From positions 23,417 through 87,416 of the forward strand of contig DXGM01000009.1 in NCBI GenBank assembly GCA_019113915.1: a stretch of DNA of 64,000 nt, written 5' to 3'. The stretch comes from Candidatus Gordonibacter avicola (GTDB taxonomy: Bacteria > Actinomycetota > Coriobacteriia > Coriobacteriales > Eggerthellaceae). The position numbers and the translations under genes were made by a program. The notes beneath the pieces are model-generated. The model made no database searches, was not told the origin of the DNA, and saw only the letters and a list, made by a program, of their open reading frames with translations. Below are positions 8,628 to 17,155 of this stretch, in pieces (the stretch's first letter is position 1; every line of letters starts with the position of its first letter).

Positions 8628-10958
8628 ATGAAACTTGCATCGGTTATTCTAGACATACCTACACAAGCGCTTGATGCGCCCTATACTTATGCGGTGCCTG
8701 CAGACGGCGGCGACGGCGACCAGCCTGTTGAGGTAGGGTGCGCGGTGCTCGTGCCGTTTGGTGGACGGCGCGCGGTTGGGTTTGTTGTGGCGCTGGAAGA
8801 GCGCGCTGAGGGGAATTGGCCGGAAGGGCTTGATCCCGCAAAGTTGAAAGGCATCGTGCGTGCAGTCAGTCGTCCCTACTTTGACGAAGAGGGTGCGGCG
8901 TGTGCGCAGTGGCTCTCGGAGCGCTACCTTGCGCCGCTTTCGTCGTGCGTGCGCCTGTTTACGCCGCCCGGTGGCGTGCCGCGCATGGTGCGCTCGCGCG
9001 AGGGGTTCTGGCGGCTTGAAGAGCCGGCTGTCGGTGAAGTCGACGACCGCTGGGTGATGCCAGGACCGGCGTTTGCGGAGTTCACGCCCCGCAAAAACGC
9101 CGTCAAGCAGGCCTCTATTGTGGAGGCGCTGCGTGCCGGCGAACTGCGCGTAGCCGAGCTCGCTGCTGAGTTTGGTGCGGTGTCGGGCCCTCTGAAGACG
9201 CTGGAGAAACAGGGTGTCGTGCGCGTAGAGCGCCGCCGCCGCATGCGTGGCATGCAGCAGGATGAATCGCAAGGTGAACAGCCCGCTTCCTTTACTCCCA
9301 GCGCTAAGCCGCCGCTTACGGCGGGGCAGGCGGCGGCCCTTGCGGCTATTGATGCGGCGCGTGAGCGCGCGGCAGGCGAGGTTGTGCTGGTGGATGGCGT
9401 GACGGGTTCCGGCAAGACGGAGGTATACCTGCAGGCCATCGAGGCTACGCTTGCGGCGGGTCGCACGGCATGCGTGCTGGTGCCCGAGATATCACTCACG
9501 CCACAGACGGTGGGACGCTTCCGCGGTCGCTTTGGCGATACGGTGGCGGTCATGCATTCGCGCATGAGTCAGGGCGAACGCTTCGACCAGTGGGACTTCA
9601 TTCGCAGTGGCCAGGCGCGCGTGGTGGTGGGGGCTCGCAGTGCGCTCTTTACTCCGCTTGCGAACCTCGGTCTCATTGTCATCGACGAGGAACACGAAGG
9701 TTCCTACAAGCAGGACAGTGCGCCGCGCTACCATGCGCGCGACGTGGCCGTCTGGATGGCGCGTCGTGCGGGGGCGGCTGTGGTGCTGGGTTCGGCGACG
9801 CCGTCCATCGAATCGCTGCATGCCTGCGCGAAGGATCCCACCTGGCATCAGGTGGCGCTCCCCGAGCGCGCGAACGGCAAACCCTTGCCCGAGGTACGCG
9901 TGATTGACATGGCGAAAGAATTCTCCAGCGGGTCACGCTCGATGTTCTCCGGAGCGCTGTCGCGCGCCCTTGCCGAGGAACTCTCGGCGGGACGCAAGGC
10001 GGTGCTGTTGCTCAATCAGCGCGGGTTTGCGAAGTTCCTCTTGTGTCGTGAGTGTGGGTTTGTGCCTGAATGTCCGTCGTGCTCCACCTCGCTCACGTTT
10101 CATGAGCGTGGGAACTTCCTCATTTGCCATCATTGCGGTTATCGCATCTCAGCGCCTGCGGTATGTCCGGAATGCGGCAGCCCCTACCTCAAAAAATTTG
10201 GCGCCGGCACCCAGCGCGTGGAGGCGGACTTGCGCGTGCTTTTGGATGAGACGCCCAGCGTAGGCCCGCAGGTGCCCATCGTGCGCATGGATGCCGACAC
10301 CACCAGTGGCAAAGGCGCGCACCAGCGGCTACTTGAAGAGTTTGCTGCGGCTGATGCGGCGGTGCTTCTCGGTACGCAGATGATAGCGAAGGGGCTCGAT
10401 TTCGAAGACGTGACGCTGGTGGGTGTCATCAACGCCGACACCATGTTGAAGCTGCCGGATTACCGCGCCGCTGAGCGTACGTTCGCGCTGGTAGAGCAGG
10501 TGGCAGGACGCGCCGGGCGCGCGGAGCTGCCGGGGCGTGTGCTCGTGCAAACCTACGAGGCAGATGCGGCTCCCATTCGCGCCGCGGCCGCTTATGATCG
10601 TGCGCTCTTCTTGCGCGATGAACTGCCTAAGCGCAAACTTTTGCGCTATCCGCCCTATGTGCGCATGGCAAACGTGCTGGTGTGGGGCGCATCGGAGGAA
10701 GCAGTGCGCCACTCGGCTGAGGCGCTGCGCGAAGGCGTGGCCGCTCAGGTGCGTGACTTTGGCGGCCAGGAGTGGGACGTGCTGCCCGCGTCTCCCTGCG
10801 TGTTGGCGAAGCTGCGAGGTACGTATCGCTGGCACTTCGTGGTGAAGTGCCCCTTGAATGGCAATCTTTCAAGCGTGTTGCTACCCTTTTTCCGCGCGCG
10901 CAAACCCGAGCGCGACGTGAACGTAGCGGTGGACGTGGATCCCGACGACTTGCTCTAA
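8628..10958 (+). CDS. priA: primosomal protein N' / replication restart helicase PriA
   Basis: This 776-aa superfamily 2 helicase reloads the replisome at stalled forks. The N-terminal 3'-DNA-binding domain begins MKLASVILDIP. The Walker A motif GVTGSGKTEVY lies at about residues 256-266, followed by the DEEH box (VIDEEHEGSYKQDSAPRYHARD). The zinc-binding insert at about 472-520 has four CxxC pairs (CRECGFVPECPSC, CHHCGY, CPECGS). GTQMIAKGLDFEDVTLVGV and QVAGRAGR are helicase motifs V and VI. Start choice: ATG 8628 fits the family; a TTG at 8601 would overlap the dinD stop. Actinobacterial PriA proteins often lack helicase motifs, but this one keeps them. Confidence 0.95.
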   Translation: MKLASVILDIPTQALDAPYTYAVPADGGDGDQPVEVGCAVLVPFGGRRAVGFVVALEERAEGNWPEGLDPAKLKGIVRAVSRPYFDEEGAACAQWLSERYLAPLSSCVRLFTPPGGVPRMVRSREGFWRLEEPAVGEVDDRWVMPGPAFAEFTPRKNAVKQASIVEALRAGELRVAELAAEFGAVSGPLKTLEKQGVVRVERRRRMRGMQQDESQGEQPASFTPSAKPPLTAGQAAALAAIDAARERAAGEVVLVDGVTGSGKTEVYLQAIEATLAAGRTACVLVPEISLTPQTVGRFRGRFGDTVAVMHSRMSQGERFDQWDFIRSGQARVVVGARSALFTPLANLGLIVIDEEHEGSYKQDSAPRYHARDVAVWMARRAGAAVVLGSATPSIESLHACAKDPTWHQVALPERANGKPLPEVRVIDMAKEFSSGSRSMFSGALSRALAEELSAGRKAVLLLNQRGFAKFLLCRECGFVPECPSCSTSLTFHERGNFLICHHCGYRISAPAVCPECGSPYLKKFGAGTQRVEADLRVLLDETPSVGPQVPIVRMDADTTSGKGAHQRLLEEFAAADAAVLLGTQMIAKGLDFEDVTLVGVINADTMLKLPDYRAAERTFALVEQVAGRAGRAELPGRVLVQTYEADAAPIRAAAAYDRALFLRDELPKRKLLRYPPYVRMANVLVWGASEEAVRHSAEALREGVAAQVRDFGGQEWDVLPASPCVLAKLRGTYRWHFVVKCPLNGNLSSVLLPFFRARKPERDVNVAVDVDPDDLL

Positions 10959-10968
10959 GTGCCATTCT

Positions 10969-11040
10969 AGGTTGGACGTAGGGCAGAGCCCTTGCCCTAC
11001 GGAAAACCTGGGGCAGGTGGGGGCTTTTGTTGTCGCCCCT
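10969..11040. repeat. palindromic intergenic repeat, copy B
   Basis: This is a shorter relative of the repeat at 671-800. CGTAGGGCA (10977-10985) pairs with TGCCCTACG (10993-11001), and the shared CTTTTGTT / CCCCTTA tail follows. It fills the gap between two convergent genes (priA and the carboxypeptidase) and may terminate both. Confidence 0.6.
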
Positions 11041-12545
11041 TACGACACGCGCTGTGCGCCAAGGTTGAGCAGTTCACTTTCCGCAACAGTTGGCTGGCCG
11101 AACAGTCCGCGGAAGAAGCGGTCGAGCGCAACGCCTGCCGACTCCCACCAGGTGGGTGGTGCAACGTCTTCCGCGGCGACAAGATCTGCCTCCCACACGG
11201 TGGTGTCTTCCTGGTGAAACGACAGATGTCCAACTACGTCGCCCGCATGCACCTCGCCACTCACCTCGAAAAACTCCACTTCCTGATTAAGACGGCCACC
11301 AGCGACCGGCACCTCTATGCTCGCGTTCGTATCATCTACGGTGGCGGCAAACGTGCAATCCACCCAGTCGGTATGGGCGACCGTTGCCACCAGGGGACGG
11401 GTTGTCTGTAGCTCGCCGCTCTGTTGTGTGACGCTATGCGGCGCCGTGATCAGCTGATAGCGAATCTTCTCGGGTTCGGCTGCTTCCTCGGGTTTCGGAG
11501 CTTCCTCCTCGGGAACCGTATCGCCTGCCTCAAGACTCTCGCGGTTTGCCAGCACCCAGTCGTAGAGCGCTTGTGAATCAATGAAGCGCTGCGGCTTCGA
11601 GGACGATCCCAGCACCACGGCGTAGTATTCATGTCCGTCACCCCTGTTCACGGCCGTGGCAACGCACGGCCCTGCGGCCAAGGTGTAGCCGGTTTTTGCC
11701 GCACACGTGCCGGGGTAAGATTGCAACAAGGTATCGGTGTTGTGAAGCGTCAAGACCACCTGGGCACCCCCGCGCTCAACCACGATGTCCACTTGTGAAT
11801 ACGCCACGTTAGTACGCACAAGGTTACTACCCATAGCGGCGCGCAGCACGCGCGCCGTGTCCCGGGCGCTGCTGTACTGCCCCTGCGCGAAGCGGTCAAA
11901 GTCCAAACCGTGGGGGTTGGTGTAGAGTGTGGCGGTTAACCCAAGTTCGGCCGCCTTGGCGTTCATTGCGTCGACGAACGCTGCCTCGCATGTGATCGCA
12001 TCGCCGGAGCGCCCCTGTTCGGCAAGGAGAACCGCCCCCGCGGCTTGAGCGACGGCACTCGCCGCATCGTTGCCTGAGGCGCACAGCACCGCTTTTAGCG
12101 CCGTATCGAAGGTCATCACATCTCCGGACAAAAGCCCCGCGCTCGACTCTCCCACAGAAGCCGCCTCGGGTGTAACCACAATGGTGGAGGTGGCATCCAG
12201 GTGTTCGGCAGCCACCAGCGCTGTCATCAATTTTGTAAGCGAGGCAATCTGCACGGGCTCGTCGGCCGCACGGCCATACCACAGCGTGCCTTCGTCATCG
12301 ATGAGGGCGGCGTGCGCTGCGTCGATGTTGGGCAGTCCCTCCGCAGGCATTCCACGATCTACCGCCGTTTTCTCTCGCACAACATCGTCGGCATCAACGT
12401 AACCCCAGGCGAGCGGTGCGGTAAAAAACAGCAAAAGGAAGGCCAAAGACAACGCGATTACCACAACTCCAGCGCGTCTTATGCACGCGAGCGATGCGCC
12501 GGGGTGTGAGGCCTGCGGGGCACTGCCGGTACAGAAATGAGTCAT
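11040..12545 (-). CDS. D-alanyl-D-alanine carboxypeptidase (peptidase S11)
   Basis: The 501-aa penicillin-binding serine peptidase trims the terminal D-Ala of peptidoglycan stem peptides outside the membrane. The N-terminal segment at about residues 25-47 (VVVIALSLAFLLLFFTAP) is a signal peptide or anchor. The three active-site motifs are present: SLTK (S-x-x-K), SGN, and KTGYT. The C-terminal third contains a Pro/Glu-rich linker (PEEEAPKPEEAAEPEK) and a beta-rich PBP5-C-like domain, followed by an amphipathic tail. The start ATG at 12545 has AAGGAG 7 bp upstream. It is a single gene with a terminator-like repeat downstream. Confidence 0.92.
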   Translation of the reverse strand: MTHFCTGSAPQASHPGASLACIRRAGVVVIALSLAFLLLFFTAPLAWGYVDADDVVREKTAVDRGMPAEGLPNIDAAHAALIDDEGTLWYGRAADEPVQIASLTKLMTALVAAEHLDATSTIVVTPEAASVGESSAGLLSGDVMTFDTALKAVLCASGNDAASAVAQAAGAVLLAEQGRSGDAITCEAAFVDAMNAKAAELGLTATLYTNPHGLDFDRFAQGQYSSARDTARVLRAAMGSNLVRTNVAYSQVDIVVERGGAQVVLTLHNTDTLLQSYPGTCAAKTGYTLAAGPCVATAVNRGDGHEYYAVVLGSSSKPQRFIDSQALYDWVLANRESLEAGDTVPEEEAPKPEEAAEPEKIRYQLITAPHSVTQQSGELQTTRPLVATVAHTDWVDCTFAATVDDTNASIEVPVAGGRLNQEVEFFEVSGEVHAGDVVGHLSFHQEDTTVWEADLVAAEDVAPPTWWESAGVALDRFFRGLFGQPTVAESELLNLGAQRVS

Positions 12546-12772
12546 AACGCGCTCCTTGTCTTCGTCCGTCGCGCCTTCTCAAGGTGGCGCGGTCGAAGCA
12601 CTCATCGGTTGTGAGCGGGCGATCCGCAAAAAGGGCGTTTCATACCGTCGCCCGCACTTTCTCTCGCCGCTGTTAGCGAAATGGTATCGGTTCGTTGCCT
12701 CCGGGTAAACCCCGTGGTACCGTGACCGCTTACGAAAATATTCGCCCGAGCGGTTGGGGAAAGGGGAGAATC

Positions 12773-15676
12773 GTGAAGAAGTTGGCAGCGCGCCTTGGGG
12801 GTGTCGTGCTGGCCTTCGCGCTGGCTCTTACCATGCCGTGCGCGGCGTTGGCTGAAGGTAACGGGTCGGTATCTCCTGAAACGGCATCTCAGGGGGTAGT
12901 TTCTGCACCGGAAAAGAGCACCGGGGAGGCGCATATATCGGAACAAGGCAGCCCATCAGCGGAGCGGCGGGTGGTGCGTGTGGGGTTTCCTCAGGCTGAG
13001 GGCTTTGCTATGGTTGATGCGACGGGGCAGCGATCAGGGGTGTTGTACGACTGGCTTGTGGAAATAGCCAAGTATACCGGCTGGACTTATGAATTCGTTG
13101 ACGGCTCCATAAACGACCTCGTGGATCAGGTTGCAACAGGCGAAGTGGATATGATGGGTGGTATGTTTATCCGCGAAAGTTATCGCACCGCCTTTGACTA
13201 CTCGCACTACAGCACGGGTTCAAATCTCTGTCTGCTTATTTGCCCTGAAGATGACAAAACCATCGCGAACTTCGACGTAAGCACACTCAAAGGTAAAACC
13301 ATCGGCGTGTTCAAGAGCGCTCGCGAGAAAATTCGCCGTCTGCACAATTATTTGGACTTTAACGGGCTGGACTGCACCGTAGTTGAGCTGGAACTAGAGG
13401 ATTACCAGGACTGTCTCAAAAACGGCACCGTCGATCTTATGCTGGGTAGCGATGTGGAGGTTCTTGAGGGGTATAAGGTGGTTGCCTCGTTTCCCGGTGA
13501 GCCCCATTACGTTGGTGTGGCGAAGGAAAGCGGTCTGCTGGCGCCACTCGATGATGCCATGACTCAGATTTACGCGGCCGACCCTAGTTTTGCCGAGCGG
13601 CTCTACGCGCGTCATTTTCCCAACGCATACGATAGTCCCATTGCCTTTTCCGATGCTGACCGCGCGTACGTGAATGAGGTAGACGAAGTGCGCGTAGCGG
13701 TAGTGGTTGGGCAGTATCCGCTGTATTACGAGCGTGAGGGAGACTATCGTGGGCTGACGAAGGACGTGTTCGACCTTGTTTCTCAACGGACGGGGCTCAC
13801 CTTTCGTTTCGTGCATGCTGCCACCTATGAAGATACGTTTGAACTGGTGAAACGGGGTGAAGCCGATCTTGTGGGCAGCTTCATGGAGGATGAGCGCGCC
13901 GCTGCCACGAAAGGCTTTGCGCTTACGGCAGCCTATGCGTCCTTTGATGACGTGGTCTTTCGCAGCAAGAGAGCATCGAGTGACGATGGTCATGTGGTGG
14001 TTGCGCAGGTTGCGGGTCGCGAGAATCTTGAACCTGCCGGGGCTACCGAAGGTACTCAGGAAGTTGAAAGCAAGCGCTATCCCACCTTCGTCGCCTGTTT
14101 GGAAGCGGTGAATGAGGGGAGTGTCGACTTCACGTGCATGCCGTCGGCCTTTGCTGAAGCCCTGTTCGCCGACCGCTCGTTTCCAAACGTTGCCCCTGCA
14201 ACGGCGAACCGCCAGCTGACGTCGTTTTCGGCAGCCCTTCCCGAGCCGGTGAATTCACAACTCTATTCGGTGCTGAGCAAAGCTGTGAACAGCTTTACCG
14301 AAGAGGAGCGCGCCGCGCTCGCGTCGCGCAACTCCGTGCCCCTTGTCAGTCGCCCCACCTCTCTCAAGTCGTTTGTGGCCGAAAATCCGCTCTTTGGCGT
14401 GGGGGTGCTTTTGGTGTTCGCGCTGTTGGCGGGTGCGGTTGCGGTCGTGGTGGCCACCTCTAAGATGCGCGCGCGTATGATGGAACTCAAATTGACGAAA
14501 GCTGAAGAAACCTCGCGCGCGAAATCGGACTTCCTCTCGCGCATGTCCCACGAAATTCGCACACCCATGAACGCCATCATAGGATTGTCGAACGTGGCAT
14601 CGCTCTCTGGAGAGGCGACTCCGTCTGTCAAAGCAGACCTCGAGAAGATCAACGCCTCGGCGAAATACCTGTTGTCGTTGGTCAACGATATTCTCGACAT
14701 GGCGAAAATCGAAAACGAAAAGATGAGTATCAACGCCACTCCCACGCGCCTCACGTCGCTTGCCGACCAGCTTGAAAGTATGTTCAGCTTCCTCGCGAGT
14801 GAGAAGCACCTGCGCTTTGAGGTGTCGTGCCCCGTTGACGATACCGTGGTTGTAGACGACGTGCGCCTCCAGCAAGTGCTGGCGAACCTACTGTCGAACG
14901 CCTTCAAGTTCACGGAAGCGGGCGGCTCCGTGCGCCTTTTCATTGAGGAAGAGTCGCGCACCGAGGACGCCGTCTGTTTGCGGTTTGTTGTGGAAGATGA
15001 TGGCACCGGCATTCGTCCGGAGGACGTGGAGCGCATCTTTAAGTCGTTTGAGCAGGCGGCTGAAAACCATCGCAACGCGCAAGGAACGGGCCTTGGTCTG
15101 GCTATTTGCAGCAACCTTGTGCGCCTCATGGGTGGCACGCTTGAGGTGGAAAGCGTCTTCGGCAAGGGTTCGAAGTTCAGCTTCCGTTTGAACCTTCCCT
15201 TGGTCGACGAGCCAGAAGACCAGGGCAGTTGCCTGGCGGAGTGTGCGGGTGTGGAAACGGGTGAGGCGGAAGCGCAGCCGCTCGCCGGCGTACGCGTGCT
15301 GTTGGCCGAGGACAACGATTTGAACGCTGAAATAGCAACCGCGCTTCTGGATTTGAAGGGTGTCGAGGTGGAACGTGCCTGCGACGGGCGCGAGGCGGTT
15401 AACTTGTTCGTTGCCTCGGAGCCCGGGTACTACAACCTTATACTGATGGACGTGATGATGCCCGAACTCGATGGGCTGGGCGCGTCCCGCGAGATTCGCG
15501 TACTCAACCGCCCGGATGCGCGCGAGGTGCCCATTGTGGCGCTGACTGCTAACACGTTCCAGGAGGATCGCGACGAGGCCGTAGCCGCCGGCATGAACGG
15601 CTTCGTCCCTAAACCCTTCGAAGCCCGCCAACTCTACGAAACCCTCCAGTCACTCTTACCTCCGAAGCCTGAATAG
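12773..15676 (+). CDS. BvgS/EvgS-like hybrid sensor histidine kinase
   Basis: This 967-aa protein has a signal peptide (VKKLAARLGGVVLAFALAL), two tandem SBP_bac_3-type periplasmic sensor domains (about residues 45-265 and 280-510), and one membrane span at about 540-562. It also has a HisKA domain with SHEIRTPMN (phospho-acceptor His593), an HATPase with NLLSNAFKF, DDGTGI and GTGLGLAIC, and a receiver domain with phospho-acceptor Asp893 in LILMDVMMPELDG. The start is GTG at 12773 behind GGGGAG; it begins exactly at the signal peptide. No Hpt domain and no separate response regulator are seen nearby, so the output partner is unknown. The ligand is probably a small amino-acid-like solute (inferred from SBP_bac_3). 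Confidence 0.9.
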   Translation: MKKLAARLGGVVLAFALALTMPCAALAEGNGSVSPETASQGVVSAPEKSTGEAHISEQGSPSAERRVVRVGFPQAEGFAMVDATGQRSGVLYDWLVEIAKYTGWTYEFVDGSINDLVDQVATGEVDMMGGMFIRESYRTAFDYSHYSTGSNLCLLICPEDDKTIANFDVSTLKGKTIGVFKSAREKIRRLHNYLDFNGLDCTVVELELEDYQDCLKNGTVDLMLGSDVEVLEGYKVVASFPGEPHYVGVAKESGLLAPLDDAMTQIYAADPSFAERLYARHFPNAYDSPIAFSDADRAYVNEVDEVRVAVVVGQYPLYYEREGDYRGLTKDVFDLVSQRTGLTFRFVHAATYEDTFELVKRGEADLVGSFMEDERAAATKGFALTAAYASFDDVVFRSKRASSDDGHVVVAQVAGRENLEPAGATEGTQEVESKRYPTFVACLEAVNEGSVDFTCMPSAFAEALFADRSFPNVAPATANRQLTSFSAALPEPVNSQLYSVLSKAVNSFTEEERAALASRNSVPLVSRPTSLKSFVAENPLFGVGVLLVFALLAGAVAVVVATSKMRARMMELKLTKAEETSRAKSDFLSRMSHEIRTPMNAIIGLSNVASLSGEATPSVKADLEKINASAKYLLSLVNDILDMAKIENEKMSINATPTRLTSLADQLESMFSFLASEKHLRFEVSCPVDDTVVVDDVRLQQVLANLLSNAFKFTEAGGSVRLFIEEESRTEDAVCLRFVVEDDGTGIRPEDVERIFKSFEQAAENHRNAQGTGLGLAICSNLVRLMGGTLEVESVFGKGSKFSFRLNLPLVDEPEDQGSCLAECAGVETGEAEAQPLAGVRVLLAEDNDLNAEIATALLDLKGVEVERACDGREAVNLFVASEPGYYNLILMDVMMPELDGLGASREIRVLNRPDAREVPIVALTANTFQEDRDEAVAAGMNGFVPKPFEARQLYETLQSLLPPKPE

Positions 15677-15874
15677 GTGGATGGATGGCTCACAGTGCGC
15701 TCGTGCGAAGAAGGCTCGTAGTTTAGGCTTTAGCCAGGTCAAAGCTTCCTACTACGTTTTTTCCGATGACCGTAGTGTTCTAATACGCGCTTTTCCCCGA
15801 TGACGGGGTTGGGTGGCGTTCCTATAGTTCCTTGCAGCCGCGGCTTAGTACGCATCGAAGCAAGGAGGAAATCT
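15677..15874. other. intergenic region before module 1
   Basis: A short non-coding stretch separates the sensor kinase from the MFS gene. It ends in a strong AAGGAGG site at 15862-15868. Promoter elements are not clear, and no copy of the GGTATGAC motif of the other two modules was found. Confidence 0.4.
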
Positions 15875-17131
15875 ATGGGAGCGAAGAGATCGTCAACGAC
15901 CGGATGGGTCGTCACGCTGGTGGGCATACTGGCTGCCGTGATGATTGCCATCAACATGTTTAAGGTGCCACCCACCATGGGCCTGCTCATGGAGGATTTG
16001 GGTATTGGCCCCGCGCTCGGTGGCTGGCTTATGACGGTACCTACCATTACCGGTCTTATCCTGGCGCTGCCATCAGGCAGCCTCACCGACAAGTTCGGTC
16101 CAAAAAAAGTGGGTTTGTTCGCTATTGTGTCAGCTGTTGTGGGCAGCCTGATGGGTGCCTTCATGCCGACGATTGAGCTTCTGCTGGTGAGCCGCTTCAT
16201 TGAGGGGTTAAGCTTCGCGCTTATTGGTGTGGCGGTGCCGGCGCTTATCTCCATGTGGTTCTCGCCTGAGAAGAGCGGCATGCCCATGGCTATCTGGTCA
16301 GGTTGGGTGCCCATCGGAATGCTTGCCATCTTCACGGGTGCAAACTTCTTCATTGCCGCTGATGATCCGGGTACGTGGACGAATGTGTGGTGGCTTTCGA
16401 CCGCGCTGCTCGTGGTTGCGGCCGTGCTGTTCTTCATCTTTGTCAAAGCACCCGAGGGTTATGCGCCTGAAGATGCGCCGAAGGTTTCAATCATTGAGGG
16501 CATGAAGTCACCCGCAACGTGGTTGCTGGCTGTGATTTTCGCCATGTTCGCGTTCATTATGTATGCCGTGTCAACGTTTGCGCCGACGTATTGCATGCAA
16601 GAACTCGGCTTCAGTATTGAGGACTCGAACCTCTACTCAAGCCTGATCACTGTTGGCATGATTTTGGGTGTAGTCATCATGAGTCCAGTGCTCAACAAAG
16701 TTGTCAAGCTGAAGAGTCGCTTGTGGCTTTTGGTGGTTTCGATGATTCTCACGGCGCTCATTGCCATTCTGGCGTTCAACGTTCCGCCAAGCATGACGGT
16801 GGCTGTAATGCTGATTACGGGTATCGTGCTCCAACTTGTGCCGGCTGTGGTCTGGCCTATCGGCCCGGTAGCTGCTGTGGCCCCCATGTACATTGGCACC
16901 ACGTTCGGCGTAATCGCTCTCGGCCGTTCTATCGGCGGTTTTGGTAACGCTTCCATTGGTACGCTCATTGAGACGTCGGGATGGGGTGCAGCCATCATGG
17001 TGCTCGTTGGCATCGGCGTAATTGGTGTGGTTGCGTGTCTGGCGCTGTTCAAGTTCATGAAAGAAGACCCGGCTGAGGCCGCCACTGATGCTCCACAAAC
17101 AGAGGCTGGCGCAGCTGCGTCCGATAAGTAA
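15875..17131 (+). CDS. MFS transporter of dehydroxylase module 1
   Basis: The 418-aa major facilitator has 12 predicted membrane segments, starting about 15 residues from the N-terminus. It has the loop 2-3 signature GSLTDKFGPKKVG between TM2 and TM3, and an Ala/Glu-rich cytoplasmic tail. The ATG at 15875 has AAGGAGG 7 bp upstream. The Mo enzyme starts 24 bp downstream, so the two are one transcript. In gut Eggerthellaceae, catechol dehydroxylase genes are often clustered with MFS genes; substrate uptake or exchange is inferred. Confidence 0.88.
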   Translation: MGAKRSSTTGWVVTLVGILAAVMIAINMFKVPPTMGLLMEDLGIGPALGGWLMTVPTITGLILALPSGSLTDKFGPKKVGLFAIVSAVVGSLMGAFMPTIELLLVSRFIEGLSFALIGVAVPALISMWFSPEKSGMPMAIWSGWVPIGMLAIFTGANFFIAADDPGTWTNVWWLSTALLVVAAVLFFIFVKAPEGYAPEDAPKVSIIEGMKSPATWLLAVIFAMFAFIMYAVSTFAPTYCMQELGFSIEDSNLYSSLITVGMILGVVIMSPVLNKVVKLKSRLWLLVVSMILTALIAILAFNVPPSMTVAVMLITGIVLQLVPAVVWPIGPVAAVAPMYIGTTFGVIALGRSIGGFGNASIGTLIETSGWGAAIMVLVGIGVIGVVACLALFKFMKEDPAEAATDAPQTEAGAAASDK

Positions 17132-17155
17132 GCAACACGACGAGAGGAGGATGGA

